NCBI GenBank assembly: GCA_044220535.1
Contig: JBGAQU010000014.1
Span: 1 to 38,638, forward strand
DNA: 38,638 nt
Origin: JBDHTS01 sp044220535
GTDB lineage: Bacteria > Pseudomonadota > Alphaproteobacteria > Micavibrionales > Micavibrionaceae
Reading direction: 5' to 3'
The translations under genes and the position numbers were made by a program. Positions within the stretch are counted from its first letter, which is position 1. Each line of letters opens with the position of its first letter. Below, piece by piece: positions 22,697 through 31,481 of the stretch. The notes beneath the pieces were generated by a model. The model ran no database searches. It was not told where the DNA came from and was given only the letters and a program-made list of their open reading frames with translations.

Positions 22697-23161
22697 ATGC
22701 CCGCCAACACCAACACCTTGCCCGTTCGCCTGACACGCCTGGAGCATGCGGGCGACCTTCCCCTGCCCGCCTATGCCACCGATCATGCGGCGGGGATGGA
22801 TTTATGCGCCGCGGTTGATACGCCGATGATACTTCACCCCGGCAAGCGTGCCCTGGTACCGACCGGGATGGCGATCGCCTTGCCGCCGGGTTTTGAGGCG
22901 CAGATTCGTCCACGCTCGGGCCTGGCCGCCAAGAACGGGGTTACTGTCCTGAATACGCCCGGCACGATCGATGCGGATTACAGGGGAGAAATTAAAGTGA
23001 TTCTCGCCAATCTGGGCACAGAACCCTTTACCATTGAACGCGGCATGCGCATCGCCCAGATGGTTGTCGCACGGCACGAAACCGTGTCATGGTCCGTGGT
23101 TGATACGCTGGATGAGACGGCCAGGGGTATTGGCGGGTTTGGGTCGACGGGAACAAAGTAA
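22697..23161 (+). CDS. dut: Deoxyuridine 5'-triphosphate nucleotidohydrolase
   Basis: dUTPase hydrolyses dUTP to dUMP, keeping uracil out of DNA and feeding dTMP synthesis. The 154-residue trimeric-type enzyme shows all five motifs in order: 'AAGMDLCA', 'RSGLA' (in RPRSGLAAKNG), 'TIDADYRGEIKV', 'ERGMRIAQMVV' and the C-terminal P-loop-like 'RGIGGFGSTG'. The ATG has AAGGATCG upstream. It is 10 bases after coaBC, so one transcript is likely. Confidence 0.97.
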   Translation: MPANTNTLPVRLTRLEHAGDLPLPAYATDHAAGMDLCAAVDTPMILHPGKRALVPTGMAIALPPGFEAQIRPRSGLAAKNGVTVLNTPGTIDADYRGEIKVILANLGTEPFTIERGMRIAQMVVARHETVSWSVVDTLDETARGIGGFGSTGTK

Positions 23162-23174
23162 TTTTGTTTCAAAA

Positions 23175-23318
23175 TTGACCCTAGAATTATTTTTCTGGAC
23201 ATCTCTTTTAATAGCCGCAATTGTTTTCATAGCTATAAAAAATAATAAAACAGGGGAAGAACATGAGACCGTTTCTGGGACAGATTTTCAATTGGAATCG
23301 GCAAAATGTGAGTATTGA
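23175..23318 (+). CDS. Possible 47-residue membrane protein overlapping the next gene
   Basis: A frame beginning at a TTG encodes MTLELFFWTSLLIAAIVFIA and then a charged, hydrophilic tail, which would make a single-span membrane peptide. It has no clear ribosome site and overlaps the gene at 23263 by 56 bases in another frame. It could also be the displaced N-terminal anchor of that gene after a one-base shift. Weak evidence. Confidence 0.22.
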   Translation: MTLELFFWTSLLIAAIVFIAIKNNKTGEEHETVSGTDFQLESAKCEY

Positions 23319-23643
23319 TTTAGATCGCGATACTTTATTATCCGCGTATGAAACAATGTCTGACCTGGCAGTCATCATATCTGAAGAAGTAGGCAGTCCG
23401 CTGAATTGCCCAAGCATTATCGCGTTTATACCCCGTTCTGTTGCTGCTAAAGCCAAACTCTCTGCGGGCCAGACAGTTGCAGGCAAGGCAGAAAATATTA
23501 ACGGGCTATTGACCGTCTCCGATATTAAATCATGCATGGATCCGTATATTGCATCTACATTCAAAATATCGGGGGTCTTTGAGAATGTAATTTCCTTACA
23601 GCCTCGCAGATCTTCAATAAATCCCCCTAAATTTTCGATGTAA
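23263..23643 (+). CDS. Hypothetical protein, 126 residues
   Basis: The product begins MRPFLGQIFNWNRQNVSIDL. It has no signal peptide, a region 'CPSIIAFIPRSVAAKAKLSA' and a basic, proline-containing C-terminus. The ATG has GGGGA about 6-7 bases upstream, a good site. The composition is AT-rich relative to dut and mutS. I do not recognise it. A membrane-like stretch in another frame lies immediately upstream (23175-23262), so a frameshifted longer gene cannot be excluded. Confidence 0.5.
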   Translation: MRPFLGQIFNWNRQNVSIDLDRDTLLSAYETMSDLAVIISEEVGSPLNCPSIIAFIPRSVAAKAKLSAGQTVAGKAENINGLLTVSDIKSCMDPYIASTFKISGVFENVISLQPRRSSINPPKFSM

Positions 23644-23749
23644 AGCGGTTGAAACGAAAGCCAAGTGCTTGCTTGTTTCGCATGACGCCTTGGCTTAAAA
23701 CTGGACTATGCTCAACTTGCCCTAAAAAAAACCGCCAACATTTATGCTT

Positions 23750-24532
23750 CTATAAAGGTGCCGGTATTGTCAAAGCCGTATCTCTTTTTGCCAGCACATC
23801 CTGGATCAGTTGCGTAATTCCCGTATTGCTCTTGTCTTCATCATCTTGTTCAAAACTTTTAGCATAGTTGACGAGCCAATCGGGACTCATACCCGTAGCT
23901 GACACCAGGTCAGGACATACGCCCAGAAATTTAGTGACCGTTTCCTTAGGGCCGTAAGCTATAGAATCTATGAGAATCTGGCCGCATTCTTTTTGTAAAT
24001 CCACAGCGCCTGTCCCAAGGATAAAATCAATCATAGCCTGTTGGTGTGAAGGGATTGCACTGCTTAAAGCAATGCCCATATTTGATGCTACACCTTCATC
24101 GCGAGCCATGAATGTTTTTATCAAATCTATATTTCCGCTGGAGGCGGCGCCAGAAACTGCGTAATAATTACCCTGCTTTAAACTTGCCCCATGATCGAGC
24201 GCATAAATAGCAGTATCTTTTTTTCCTGCGTTTGCTGCCGCATATAACGCTCTTTGCATGTCGCCATAGCCTCGTTCAGCCAGAAACACGGCCGAAGGTA
24301 TGTAGCCTATAGCTGCCGCGGCTGATAATGAGTAAGAATTTTCCTCATTGGGGGAAACAATTGTCTTGTCCATGGCTTGCAGAATTAAAGCCTGAACGCC
24401 GCCAAGGTCCGTTCCCGCGACTGCGTTAAAAATGTCGTCCCGCCATGCATATGTTGATGCAGCCGCTCCACCGATAGAGACGCCCGCAACAACCAAAAAC
24501 GCGTTGCGTAAAAAACTTGATGTTTTGCTCAT
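23750..24532 (-). CDS. Membrane-anchored protein with degenerate ankyrin-like repeats
   Basis: The 260-residue product has an N-terminal hydrophobic segment (about 9-28, either signal peptide or anchor). A series of helical pairs follows, with spacing like ankyrin repeats: 'AAAIGYIPSAVFLAERGYG', 'YAAANAGKKDTAIYALDHGA', 'SGAASSGNIDLIKTFMARDE' and 'SSAIPSHQQAMIDFILGTGA'. The usual TPLH core is not kept, so the repeat call rests on the helix-turn-helix pattern and the 'G....A......GA' endings. Together with 16381-16803 it is the second ankyrin-type gene in the window. Function unknown. Confidence 0.65.
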   Translation of the reverse strand: MSKTSSFLRNAFLVVAGVSIGGAAASTYAWRDDIFNAVAGTDLGGVQALILQAMDKTIVSPNEENSYSLSAAAAIGYIPSAVFLAERGYGDMQRALYAAANAGKKDTAIYALDHGASLKQGNYYAVSGAASSGNIDLIKTFMARDEGVASNMGIALSSAIPSHQQAMIDFILGTGAVDLQKECGQILIDSIAYGPKETVTKFLGVCPDLVSATGMSPDWLVNYAKSFEQDDEDKSNTGITQLIQDVLAKRDTALTIPAPL

Positions 24533-24610
24533 GGATTACCTGTTCATTTTTTGGTGAATTTTTTATATCGATCTTGTCTATCACACCCTATTGCCGTAAG
24601 ACAATAGACT

Positions 24611-27301
24611 ATGTCCCAACCCGCTCCGAAAACCGCCGAAGACCTGATGGCTGACGGCCATACGCCGATGATGGCGCAGTATCATAGTCTTAAAAACCAG
24701 TATCCGGATTGCATCCTGTTTTACCGGATGGGTGATTTCTATGAGATGTTTTTTGAGGATGCGGTCACGGCCTCCGCGATCCTGGACCTGACCCTTACCA
24801 AGCGCGGCAAGACGCAAGGCGAAGAGATTCCGATGTGCGGGGTGCCCTGGCATTCGCATGAATCGTATCTCGCCAAGCTGATCCGTGCGGGGCACAAGGT
24901 TGCCATCTGCGAACAGGTGGAAACGCCGGAACAGGCGAAACAGCGCGCCAAGGAAACCAAGGGCAAGGCCCTCGTGACCCGGGACGTGATCCGCGTGGTG
25001 ACGCAAGGAACACTGACCGAAGACCATCTGCTGCAGGGGCGGGAGAATAATTACCTGGCCGCCGTCGCCGATGTGGCCGGGCAATACGGCCTGGCGTGGT
25101 TGGAACTTTCCACGGGCGAGTTCATGGTGCAACCGGTGAAGGCGCAAAGCCTGTCCGCCGCGCTGGAACGTATTGGCGCATCCGAAATCCTGATCCCCGA
25201 CCGGTTTACCGGGAGGCCGGATCTGTATGACCAACTGGCCACTGTCCAGAAACGCCTGACCGTGCAGCCTGCCAGCCTCTTCGACAGCCAGAACGCGCAG
25301 AAGCGGCTGGAACGGCTGTTCGGGGTTGGCACGCTGGAATCCTTCGGCGCATTTTCGCGCGCGGAGATCGCGGCGGCGGGCAGCCTGATCGATTATGCCG
25401 ACCGCACGCAGAAGGGCCGCCTGCCCGCCCTCGCCCGCCCGCGCCAAATGCATGACGGCGCGGTCATGGAGATCGACGCCGCCACGCGCCGCAGCCTGGA
25501 ACTGACACGGACGATTGAGGGGGAACGCAAAGGCAGCCTGCTGTCCTGCATCGACCGGACGGCAACCTGTGCGGGGGCACGGGTGCTCCAATCCCGGCTT
25601 TCTGCGCCATCCACAGATTTATCCACAATCCGGCAGCGGCTGGATGAGATTGAGGTGTTCACCAATGATGCGCCGTTCCGCGACACTATCCACGAGGCGC
25701 TGACACAGACGCCGGATCTGGAACGCGCCCTTGCCCGCCTGACGGTCGGGCGCGGCGGGCCACGGGATCTGGGCATGATCCGGGATGGATTGAAGCAGGC
25801 AGAGATTGTTTCAGCCAGCCTTTCGCTCAGCCAAGCCAAAATGCTTGAAGCTCTAGAGCCTATTCTTAAGGATTTGCGCCAGCAACCGGCGACACAGGAG
25901 CTGGCGGATCGCCTGAAAACCGCGTTGGACGACTCCCTGCCCATGCTTGAGCGCGACGGGCAGTTTATCCGGGAAGGGTATAGCCAGAAACTGGATGATT
26001 ACCGGTTGATGCGCAATGAATCCAAACGCTTGATTGCCAATCTTCAACAAAAATATCAGCAACAAACCGGGATCGATACGCTAAAGATCTCGTTTAACAA
26101 CGTCCTCGGCTATTTTATTGAAGTGTCCGCGAAAAAAGCTGATCCGCTGCTGGTTAAAAAAGGCGACGCCGATAATCCGTTTATCCACCGCCAGACCATG
26201 GCGGGCGCGGTGCGGTTCACCACGCCGGAGCTTGCGGAGCTGGAGCGCGATTTGTCGCAGGCGGGGGATCGCGCGATTGCCATTGAGCTGGAAATTTTCG
26301 CGCAACTGGTCGCGGAAACGGCACGGCTTGCGGAAGAAATCGGTCGCCATGCCCGTGCATTGGCCGCGCTGGATGTCGCCTCTTCCCTCGCCCAGCTGGC
26401 GGTGGAATGCGATTATGCGCGACCCGTGCTGGATGACGGCACGGCGTTTACCATACAGGCCGGGCGTCATCCGGTGGTCGAGCAGGCTTTGCGCAAATCC
26501 GCCGGGCAGTTCGTGCCGAATGACAGCGATTTGAACGACGCCAACCGCCTGTGGCTGCTGACCGGGCCGAACATGGCGGGTAAATCGACTTACCTGAGGC
26601 AAAACGCGCTGATCGCCATTCTGGCGCAGGCGGGCAGTTTCGTGCCCGCGGCGTCCGCGCATATCGGCATTGTCGACCGGTTGTTCAGCCGGGTTGGGGC
26701 GAGCGACGACCTGGCGTCAGGCCGATCCACCTTCATGGTGGAGATGGTGGAGACGGCGAGCATTTTGAACCAGGCGACGCCGCGTTCGCTTGTCATCCTC
26801 GACGAAATCGGGCGCGGGACGGCAACGTTTGACGGGTTGTCGATTGCCTGGGCCTGTGTCGAACATCTGCACGAGATGAACCAGTGCCGCGCCCTGTTCG
26901 CGACGCATTACCATGAACTGACCAGCCTGCAGGGCCGCCTCGCCCACTTGTCCTGCCATTCGATGCAGGTGAAGGAATGGAAAGGCGACATCGTATTCCT
27001 GCACGCGGTAAAGCCGGGCAGCGCCGACAGGTCCTACGGCATTCATGTCGCAAGGCTGGCAGGGTTGCCGGAAAGCGTGATCAGCCGCGCGGAAATCGTT
27101 CTGCGCACGCTGGAAAAAGGCGAACATAGCGGCACGGTCACGAAACTGGCGGATGATCTGCCCTTATTCAGCATCATGCGCGAGCCGGTGCAGAAGCCTT
27201 ATGTGTCGGAGCTTGAGGAAAGATTGAAGACAATCGACCCCGATGCGCTGACGCCGCGCGAAGCACTTGAGGCGCTGTATGCTTTAAAAGCTTTCAAATG
27301 A
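24611..27301 (+). CDS. mutS: DNA mismatch repair protein MutS
   Basis: MutS recognises base mismatches and small loops and recruits MutL. The 896-residue product has the N-terminal mismatch-binding domain with the wedge motif in 'FYRMGDFYEMFFEDA' (about 37-51, including the Phe-x-Glu of YEMF), the core and clamp domains, and the C-terminal ABC-type ATPase. The ATPase has Walker A GPNMAGKST (about 653-661), 'DEIGRGTATFDG' and 'ATHYHEL'. Length is normal and no motif is missing. The stop overlaps the next gene's ATG by four bases. Confidence 0.98.
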   Translation: MSQPAPKTAEDLMADGHTPMMAQYHSLKNQYPDCILFYRMGDFYEMFFEDAVTASAILDLTLTKRGKTQGEEIPMCGVPWHSHESYLAKLIRAGHKVAICEQVETPEQAKQRAKETKGKALVTRDVIRVVTQGTLTEDHLLQGRENNYLAAVADVAGQYGLAWLELSTGEFMVQPVKAQSLSAALERIGASEILIPDRFTGRPDLYDQLATVQKRLTVQPASLFDSQNAQKRLERLFGVGTLESFGAFSRAEIAAAGSLIDYADRTQKGRLPALARPRQMHDGAVMEIDAATRRSLELTRTIEGERKGSLLSCIDRTATCAGARVLQSRLSAPSTDLSTIRQRLDEIEVFTNDAPFRDTIHEALTQTPDLERALARLTVGRGGPRDLGMIRDGLKQAEIVSASLSLSQAKMLEALEPILKDLRQQPATQELADRLKTALDDSLPMLERDGQFIREGYSQKLDDYRLMRNESKRLIANLQQKYQQQTGIDTLKISFNNVLGYFIEVSAKKADPLLVKKGDADNPFIHRQTMAGAVRFTTPELAELERDLSQAGDRAIAIELEIFAQLVAETARLAEEIGRHARALAALDVASSLAQLAVECDYARPVLDDGTAFTIQAGRHPVVEQALRKSAGQFVPNDSDLNDANRLWLLTGPNMAGKSTYLRQNALIAILAQAGSFVPAASAHIGIVDRLFSRVGASDDLASGRSTFMVEMVETASILNQATPRSLVILDEIGRGTATFDGLSIAWACVEHLHEMNQCRALFATHYHELTSLQGRLAHLSCHSMQVKEWKGDIVFLHAVKPGSADRSYGIHVARLAGLPESVISRAEIVLRTLEKGEHSGTVTKLADDLPLFSIMREPVQKPYVSELEERLKTIDPDALTPREALEALYALKAFK

Positions 27302-27540
27302 CCTGGACTGTTTACATCCTGCAGTGCGGGGATGGTACGTTGTATACTGGCATCACCAATAATCTGGACAGGCGTATTGCCATGCATGAAAGCGGCAAGG
27401 GCGCGAAATACACGAACGGCCGGGGACCATTCGAGGTCATTCATACTGAAACCCACATCAGCCGCAGTGACGCAAGCAAGCGGGAATGGGTCATCAAGGG
27501 ATTATCGAAGGCGGAAAAGATCAGTCTGGTTAAACCTTGA
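27298..27540 (+). CDS. GIY-YIG nuclease-superfamily protein (YhbQ/UPF0213-like)
   Basis: The 80-residue single-domain protein has 'TWTVYILQCGDGTLYTGITN' (2-21) carrying the GIY...YIG equivalents VYI and YTG, the catalytic-type Arg in 'NLDRRIAMH', and Glu in 'SKREWVIKGL'. Stand-alone members of this kind are thought to act in DNA repair, but roles are poorly settled. Its ATG overlaps the mutS stop (ATGA), placing it in the repair transcript. Its last 11 bases overlap the convergent carbonic anhydrase gene. Confidence 0.88.
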   Translation: MTWTVYILQCGDGTLYTGITNNLDRRIAMHESGKGAKYTNGRGPFEVIHTETHISRSDASKREWVIKGLSKAEKISLVKP

Positions 27541-28147
27541 TCACATCCACGATACCCGTGGAGATATTATAAACCCCCGCCACCACCATCAAAGACCCTT
27601 CGCGAAGTTTGCGGCCTATCACGGGGGACGTCTCCGCGATGATCTCGGCCTGGGCGCGGGCGTTTTCGATGACGGTTTTTTCGATGTCGTTCTGCATCAG
27701 TTTCGCGGCAGGCTTGATGCGGTGGAAAATGGAGCTGATGAGGCCGGGCACTTCTTCGCCCCGGATCGTCGCGGTCACCGCGCCGCAGGAGGTGTGGCCG
27801 AGGACGTAGATGATTTTAACGCCCAGTACTTCCGCCGCAAATTCAAGAGAGCCGACGATTTCGGCGTTCACGACATTCCCTGCCACGCGGGTGACGAACA
27901 GATCGCCAAAGCCCTGGTCGAACACGATCTCCACCGGCACGCGGGAATCCGCACAGCCGAGGAAAGCGGCAAAGGGTTTCTGGTTCGACGCGATGGCCTT
28001 GATGTAATCGATATCGCGCCGGGGCGCGATGGTCTGGCTGGCGACAAAGCGTTTGTTGCCGTCCATCAGGCGTTTTAAGGCATCCGCCGGTGACATGGCC
28101 TGTACATTGTCTTGCATTGCTTTGATTGCCGCTGAGGATATTTGCAT
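27530..28147 (-). CDS. Beta-class carbonic anhydrase
   Basis: The enzyme interconverts CO2 and bicarbonate in the cytoplasm. The 205-residue product carries the zinc ligands Cys65 and Asp67 in CADSRVP (65-71), then His118 and Cys121 in GHTSCGAV, with Arg69 to hold Asp67. This is the full catalytic set. The helical N-terminus (about 1-40) is normal. It is a single gene, convergent with the GIY-YIG gene and divergent from recQ. Confidence 0.95.
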   Translation of the reverse strand: MQISSAAIKAMQDNVQAMSPADALKRLMDGNKRFVASQTIAPRRDIDYIKAIASNQKPFAAFLGCADSRVPVEIVFDQGFGDLFVTRVAGNVVNAEIVGSLEFAAEVLGVKIIYVLGHTSCGAVTATIRGEEVPGLISSIFHRIKPAAKLMQNDIEKTVIENARAQAEIIAETSPVIGRKLREGSLMVVAGVYNISTGIVDVIKV

Positions 28148-28274
28148 ATTAGTGATTTAGTAGCATTTAAAGCGCCTCCGCGCCACAAAGAATTATAATT
28201 CATCCACACGCGCGGGAAGCCGGTGAAAATCACTTTTCCTTGAGATTCCGCCAGAGACAGTCCAGACTGCGCCC

Positions 28275-30113
28275 ATGCTCGTTCTTGATTCACGCCCGGC
28301 GCCATCACAGGCAATGCCCAATCCTGAAACCGTCCTGAAGACAGTTTTCGGCTATGACTCCTTTCGGGGGCAGCAGAAGGATGTGATCGACGCCGTGATG
28401 CGCGGAGAGCATGTCTGCGCCCTGATGCCGACGGGCGCGGGCAAGTCTTTGTGCTACCAGATTCCATCGCTGTGCCGCCCCGGGGTGGGGATTGTGATTT
28501 CGCCGCTGATCGCGCTGATGCAGGACCAGGTGAGCGCGCTGAAAGAACTGGGCATTTGCGCCGCGATGCTGAACTCGGCGCTGGATTATAATCAATCGCA
28601 GGAGGTGATACGGGCTTTGCGCTCAGGCAGCCTCGACATGCTGTATATGGCGCCGGAACGGCTGATGACCGAAGGCGTGCTCGATATGCTGGACGATATC
28701 GAGATCGCGCTGTTCGCGATTGACGAGGCGCATTGCGTATCGCAATGGGGACATGATTTCCGGCCGGAATATCGCGCCATCCGCGCCCTCTATACACGTT
28801 ACCCGCATATCCCGCGCATCGCGGTCACCGCCACGGCCGATGCGCCGACGCGCAAAGACATCATGGCGCAGCTGCAGCTGGAGCGGATTTTCGTCGCGGG
28901 GTTCGACCGGCCTAATATTCGCTATGACGTTCAGATCAAGGCCAATTCCAAAAAGCAACTTTTGGAATTTCTGCAGGCACGTCCTGCCGGGGAAGCCGGG
29001 ATTGTTTATTGCCTGTCGCGGAAGAAGACGGAAGAAACCGCCGCTTTCCTTGCCGAAAACGGGTTTACCGCCCTGCCCTATCACGCGGGCCTCGACAGCC
29101 GCATACGCGCCAGGCACCAAGACCGGTTTATTAAAGAAGAAGGCGTAATCGTCGTTGCCACCATTGCCTTTGGCATGGGCATCAACAAACCGGATGTGCG
29201 GTTCGTTGCTCACCTTGACCTGCCATCCAACATTGAAGCGTATTATCAGGAAACGGGGCGCGCAGGGCGCGACGGCCTGCCTGCGTCCGCCATCATGTTT
29301 TATGGGTTGCAGGATGTGGCGATGCGCCGCCAGATGGTGAACGGATCGGACGCGCCTTCGGAACAGAAGCGGATTGAAAACCAGAAGCTGAACGCGCTGG
29401 TCGGGTATTGCGAGGCCGGGGCCTGCCGCCGCCAGATCCTGTTGAATTATTTCGGGGACCAGGGCGCGCCGTGCGGCAATTGCGATACATGCCAGTCCCC
29501 GCCAGATACGATTGACGGCACGGTTGCGGCACAGAAAATCATTTCCACCATTTACCGCACCGGGCAGCTATTCGGCGGCAAGCATATTGTTGACGTTCTA
29601 CTGGGCAAGGAAACGCCGCAGACGGAAAAACACCGGCATAAAGGCCTAAGCGTCTGGGGTGTAGGTTCGGAACATGACGGCAAGGTGTGGGAGAGTTTCA
29701 TCCGCCAGCTGGTGGCGGCCAATTTACTGGGGGTTGATTCCGAAGGCCATGGCGGACTTTATATTACGCCGGAAGGCGCGGAATTCCTGAAAGAAAAACG
29801 CGCCATTGCCTTAAGCATGCCGCGGGCGAGGCCCGCACGCGCGGAGCGTACGGTCAGGGCGGCGAGCGTCGCGGCGACGCTGGGCAATGCGGAAGACAGG
29901 CGCCTGTTCGACATGCTGAAATCCCTGCGGATGATGCTGGCGCGTGACCATAACCTGCCGCCCTATGTTATTTTTCATGACAAGACGCTGCTGTCCATGG
30001 CCGCGCGGCGACCATTGACCCTGGACGCGCTGGCGCAGGTGCCGGGCGTGGGGCAGTCGAAGCTGGATAAATACGGCGATATGTTTTTATCGGTGATCCA
30101 GGGCGCCGGGTAA
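28275..30113 (+). CDS. recQ: ATP-dependent DNA helicase RecQ
   Basis: RecQ is a 3'-5' helicase that unwinds recombination intermediates and stalled forks. The 612-residue product has Walker A MPTGAGKSLCYQIP (about 50-63), the DEAH box in 'AIDEAHCVSQWGHDFRPEYR' (about 147-166, including the RecQ aromatic-rich loop), and helicase motif VI 'QETGRAGRDG'. A zinc-binding domain follows (Cys in 'YCEAGACRR', 'APCGNCDTC'), then a winged helix, and a C-terminal HRDC domain ending 'LAQVPGVGQSKLDKYGDMFL'. The start may be the ATG at 28275 or at 28317 (MPNPETV); neither has a strong ribosome site. Confidence 0.97.
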   Translation: MLVLDSRPAPSQAMPNPETVLKTVFGYDSFRGQQKDVIDAVMRGEHVCALMPTGAGKSLCYQIPSLCRPGVGIVISPLIALMQDQVSALKELGICAAMLNSALDYNQSQEVIRALRSGSLDMLYMAPERLMTEGVLDMLDDIEIALFAIDEAHCVSQWGHDFRPEYRAIRALYTRYPHIPRIAVTATADAPTRKDIMAQLQLERIFVAGFDRPNIRYDVQIKANSKKQLLEFLQARPAGEAGIVYCLSRKKTEETAAFLAENGFTALPYHAGLDSRIRARHQDRFIKEEGVIVVATIAFGMGINKPDVRFVAHLDLPSNIEAYYQETGRAGRDGLPASAIMFYGLQDVAMRRQMVNGSDAPSEQKRIENQKLNALVGYCEAGACRRQILLNYFGDQGAPCGNCDTCQSPPDTIDGTVAAQKIISTIYRTGQLFGGKHIVDVLLGKETPQTEKHRHKGLSVWGVGSEHDGKVWESFIRQLVAANLLGVDSEGHGGLYITPEGAEFLKEKRAIALSMPRARPARAERTVRAASVAATLGNAEDRRLFDMLKSLRMMLARDHNLPPYVIFHDKTLLSMAARRPLTLDALAQVPGVGQSKLDKYGDMFLSVIQGAG

Positions 30114-30152
30114 GGTATAATCCCCTTACTGCGTTCGTGATAATAGCTCTTG

Positions 30153-31136
30153 TCAACTTGTCATGACATCCAAGGCTCTGAATTTTCTGAACACGAAATA
30201 TTTCAGAAGCATCGGGCCTGCTATTCCCGATAAAAACAGAACAGGCGCAAAGACCAGGAAATTCGGTCCGTCCCACGACATGAAATGAAACAGAACTCCT
30301 TTTACAAGTCCGATAAAGAGCGTGTTGAACAGGTAAATCGCATAACAATACGCCCCCAAAGTCATTAAAAGCTTCGAGTTTAGCAGTGGCTGCATACGTG
30401 CCAGCGCATGCAGCGCAGGCAAGGAAATTGCCCCTATCACGGCCATGCGTGTCAACCAATGCATATCGACCGCGAACAACGAAAAAGAACAGACAAACAG
30501 GACGATGAATATCGAACGCCAGCGGTCGATAAAAACCTGCCAGGATGACAGATATACGGACGCCATGCCACCAAGCATAAAGAAGATAAAAAAATGGCCT
30601 ATTTTATTCAGGAAGACCAGTTCCGGCCACGGCAGAGGATACATAACAATTCCCAAAACCATAAGCGGCCACACCCTGCCCTTCGTCAGCCACAGCAAAG
30701 GCGGCAAAAACAGGCAATAAACATATATAACGAAAATATACCACATGGATTGCGCCGGGCTGTCGCCCGTATTCCAGAACAGCGCCCTGATCCCCTGCCC
30801 AAGCCCGGGCGGGGCGTTATCAACAAAGATAAAGCCGCTTGCAATCGTCTTCCCCAAAAGAACCAGAAGCCCCATAATCGTATAGGGTAAAAGAAAGCGG
30901 ACCGACCTCTTTTTCAAATACCCCAGATACTTCTCCGGCGGCGTCATGGCGGCTCGGGAATAAAACATGACTATGCCACTCAGATACATAAAAATCGGCA
31001 TATCGAAAGCAACGATTGCGGCCCGTAGAGCAGCATACCAGTCATTTCCTTCCGGATCGCCGCGCAGGACGATATGGGTAAAAACAACCAGCGGTATGAT
31101 AAGCCCTTTGGCAGAATCTATATCAGTAAGGCGCAT
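30153..31136 (-). CDS. Acyltransferase-3 family membrane protein
   Basis: The 327-residue product from the ATG at 31136 (MRLTDIDSAKGL) has about ten membrane segments. The start 'DIDSAKGLIIPLVVFTHIVL' fits the family pattern in which a conserved Asp/Arg-rich first helix is followed by a catalytic His (here in FTH). Members O-acylate glycans or lipids at the inner membrane; the acceptor here is unknown. The ATG lies 16 bases downstream of the 6S RNA terminator and has no recognisable ribosome site, so its expression may rely on read-through. A longer frame to 31298 runs through the 6S gene and is not credible. Confidence 0.82.
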   Translation of the reverse strand: MRLTDIDSAKGLIIPLVVFTHIVLRGDPEGNDWYAALRAAIVAFDMPIFMYLSGIVMFYSRAAMTPPEKYLGYLKKRSVRFLLPYTIMGLLVLLGKTIASGFIFVDNAPPGLGQGIRALFWNTGDSPAQSMWYIFVIYVYCLFLPPLLWLTKGRVWPLMVLGIVMYPLPWPELVFLNKIGHFFIFFMLGGMASVYLSSWQVFIDRWRSIFIVLFVCSFSLFAVDMHWLTRMAVIGAISLPALHALARMQPLLNSKLLMTLGAYCYAIYLFNTLFIGLVKGVLFHFMSWDGPNFLVFAPVLFLSGIAGPMLLKYFVFRKFRALDVMTS

Positions 31137-31151
31137 GCGTTCGGACAGAAC

Positions 31152-31182
31152 AAAAAAAACCACCAAGGATTGACCTGGTGGT
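31152..31182 (-). terminator. Rho-independent terminator of the 6S RNA gene
   Basis: On the minus strand ACCACCA pairs with TGGTGGT around ggtcaatcct, followed by eight T. It closes the 6S transcript and lies just before the acyltransferase start codon. Confidence 0.88.
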
Positions 31183-31346
31183 CTGGATGTTTCAAACCGC
31201 TCACAAGGGCGGCGCGATGCTTTTAAGCTTGCGCCCTGGACATGACATCGCCACCCAGACCCAAAGGTCGAGCAGCGACACGCATACGGCAGTGTCATTT
31301 ACCGTTGTGAGAGGTTTGAAAGCCCCAGACCAACCGAGGCTGATCC
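31180..31346 (-). ncRNA. ssrS: 6S RNA (regulator of RNA polymerase)
   Basis: 6S RNA mimics an open promoter and traps sigma70-type RNA polymerase in stationary phase. The minus-strand transcript folds into a long closed rod. The outer stem is GGTCTGG (31325-31331) with CCAGACC (31180-31186). The next pairs are TTTCAAACC (31313-31321) with GGTTTGAAA (31190-31198), then CTCACAA (31305-31311) with TTGTGAG (31200-31206). A large central bubble has a 3' strand containing GCGCAAGCTTAAAAGC, close to the AAGCCTTAAAACTGCG of the enterobacterial RNA. An apical arm follows. A consensus-like promoter lies just upstream and a terminator just downstream. I called it by structure and these motifs, not by a covariance search. 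Confidence 0.78.
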
Positions 31347-31352
31347 GAGATC

Positions 31353-31382
31353 ATCTAAAAAGAAAAATATGGTTAATGTCAA
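31353..31382 (-). promoter_or_regulatory. Promoter of the 6S RNA gene
   Basis: A perfect TTGACA (31382-31377 on the minus strand), an 18-base spacer, then TTAGAT (31358-31353). The predicted start is near 31346, about 15 bases before the outer stem. Confidence 0.7.
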
Positions 31383-31481
31383 TATGTTTCAGAAGCGCTT
31401 TAAATTCAGACATCGCCCCCCCGTAAAAACGGGATAAATATTAGCATAAAATGAGGGATTTATTCGAGGGTAATGTATGCA

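Noticed and set aside
24581..25591. 336-codon minus-strand open frame opposite mutS
   Set aside because: It is antisense to the conserved MutS N-terminal half, with low-complexity basic composition typical of high-GC shadows.
31137..31298. N-terminal extension of the acyltransferase to 31298
   Set aside because: The extra 54 residues would be translated from the 6S RNA and its terminator. They are Cys/Arg-rich with no family resemblance.
31178..31426. Plus-strand open frame across the 6S RNA region
   Set aside because: It lies antisense to a structured RNA with its own promoter and terminator, and has no ribosome site or protein-like pattern.
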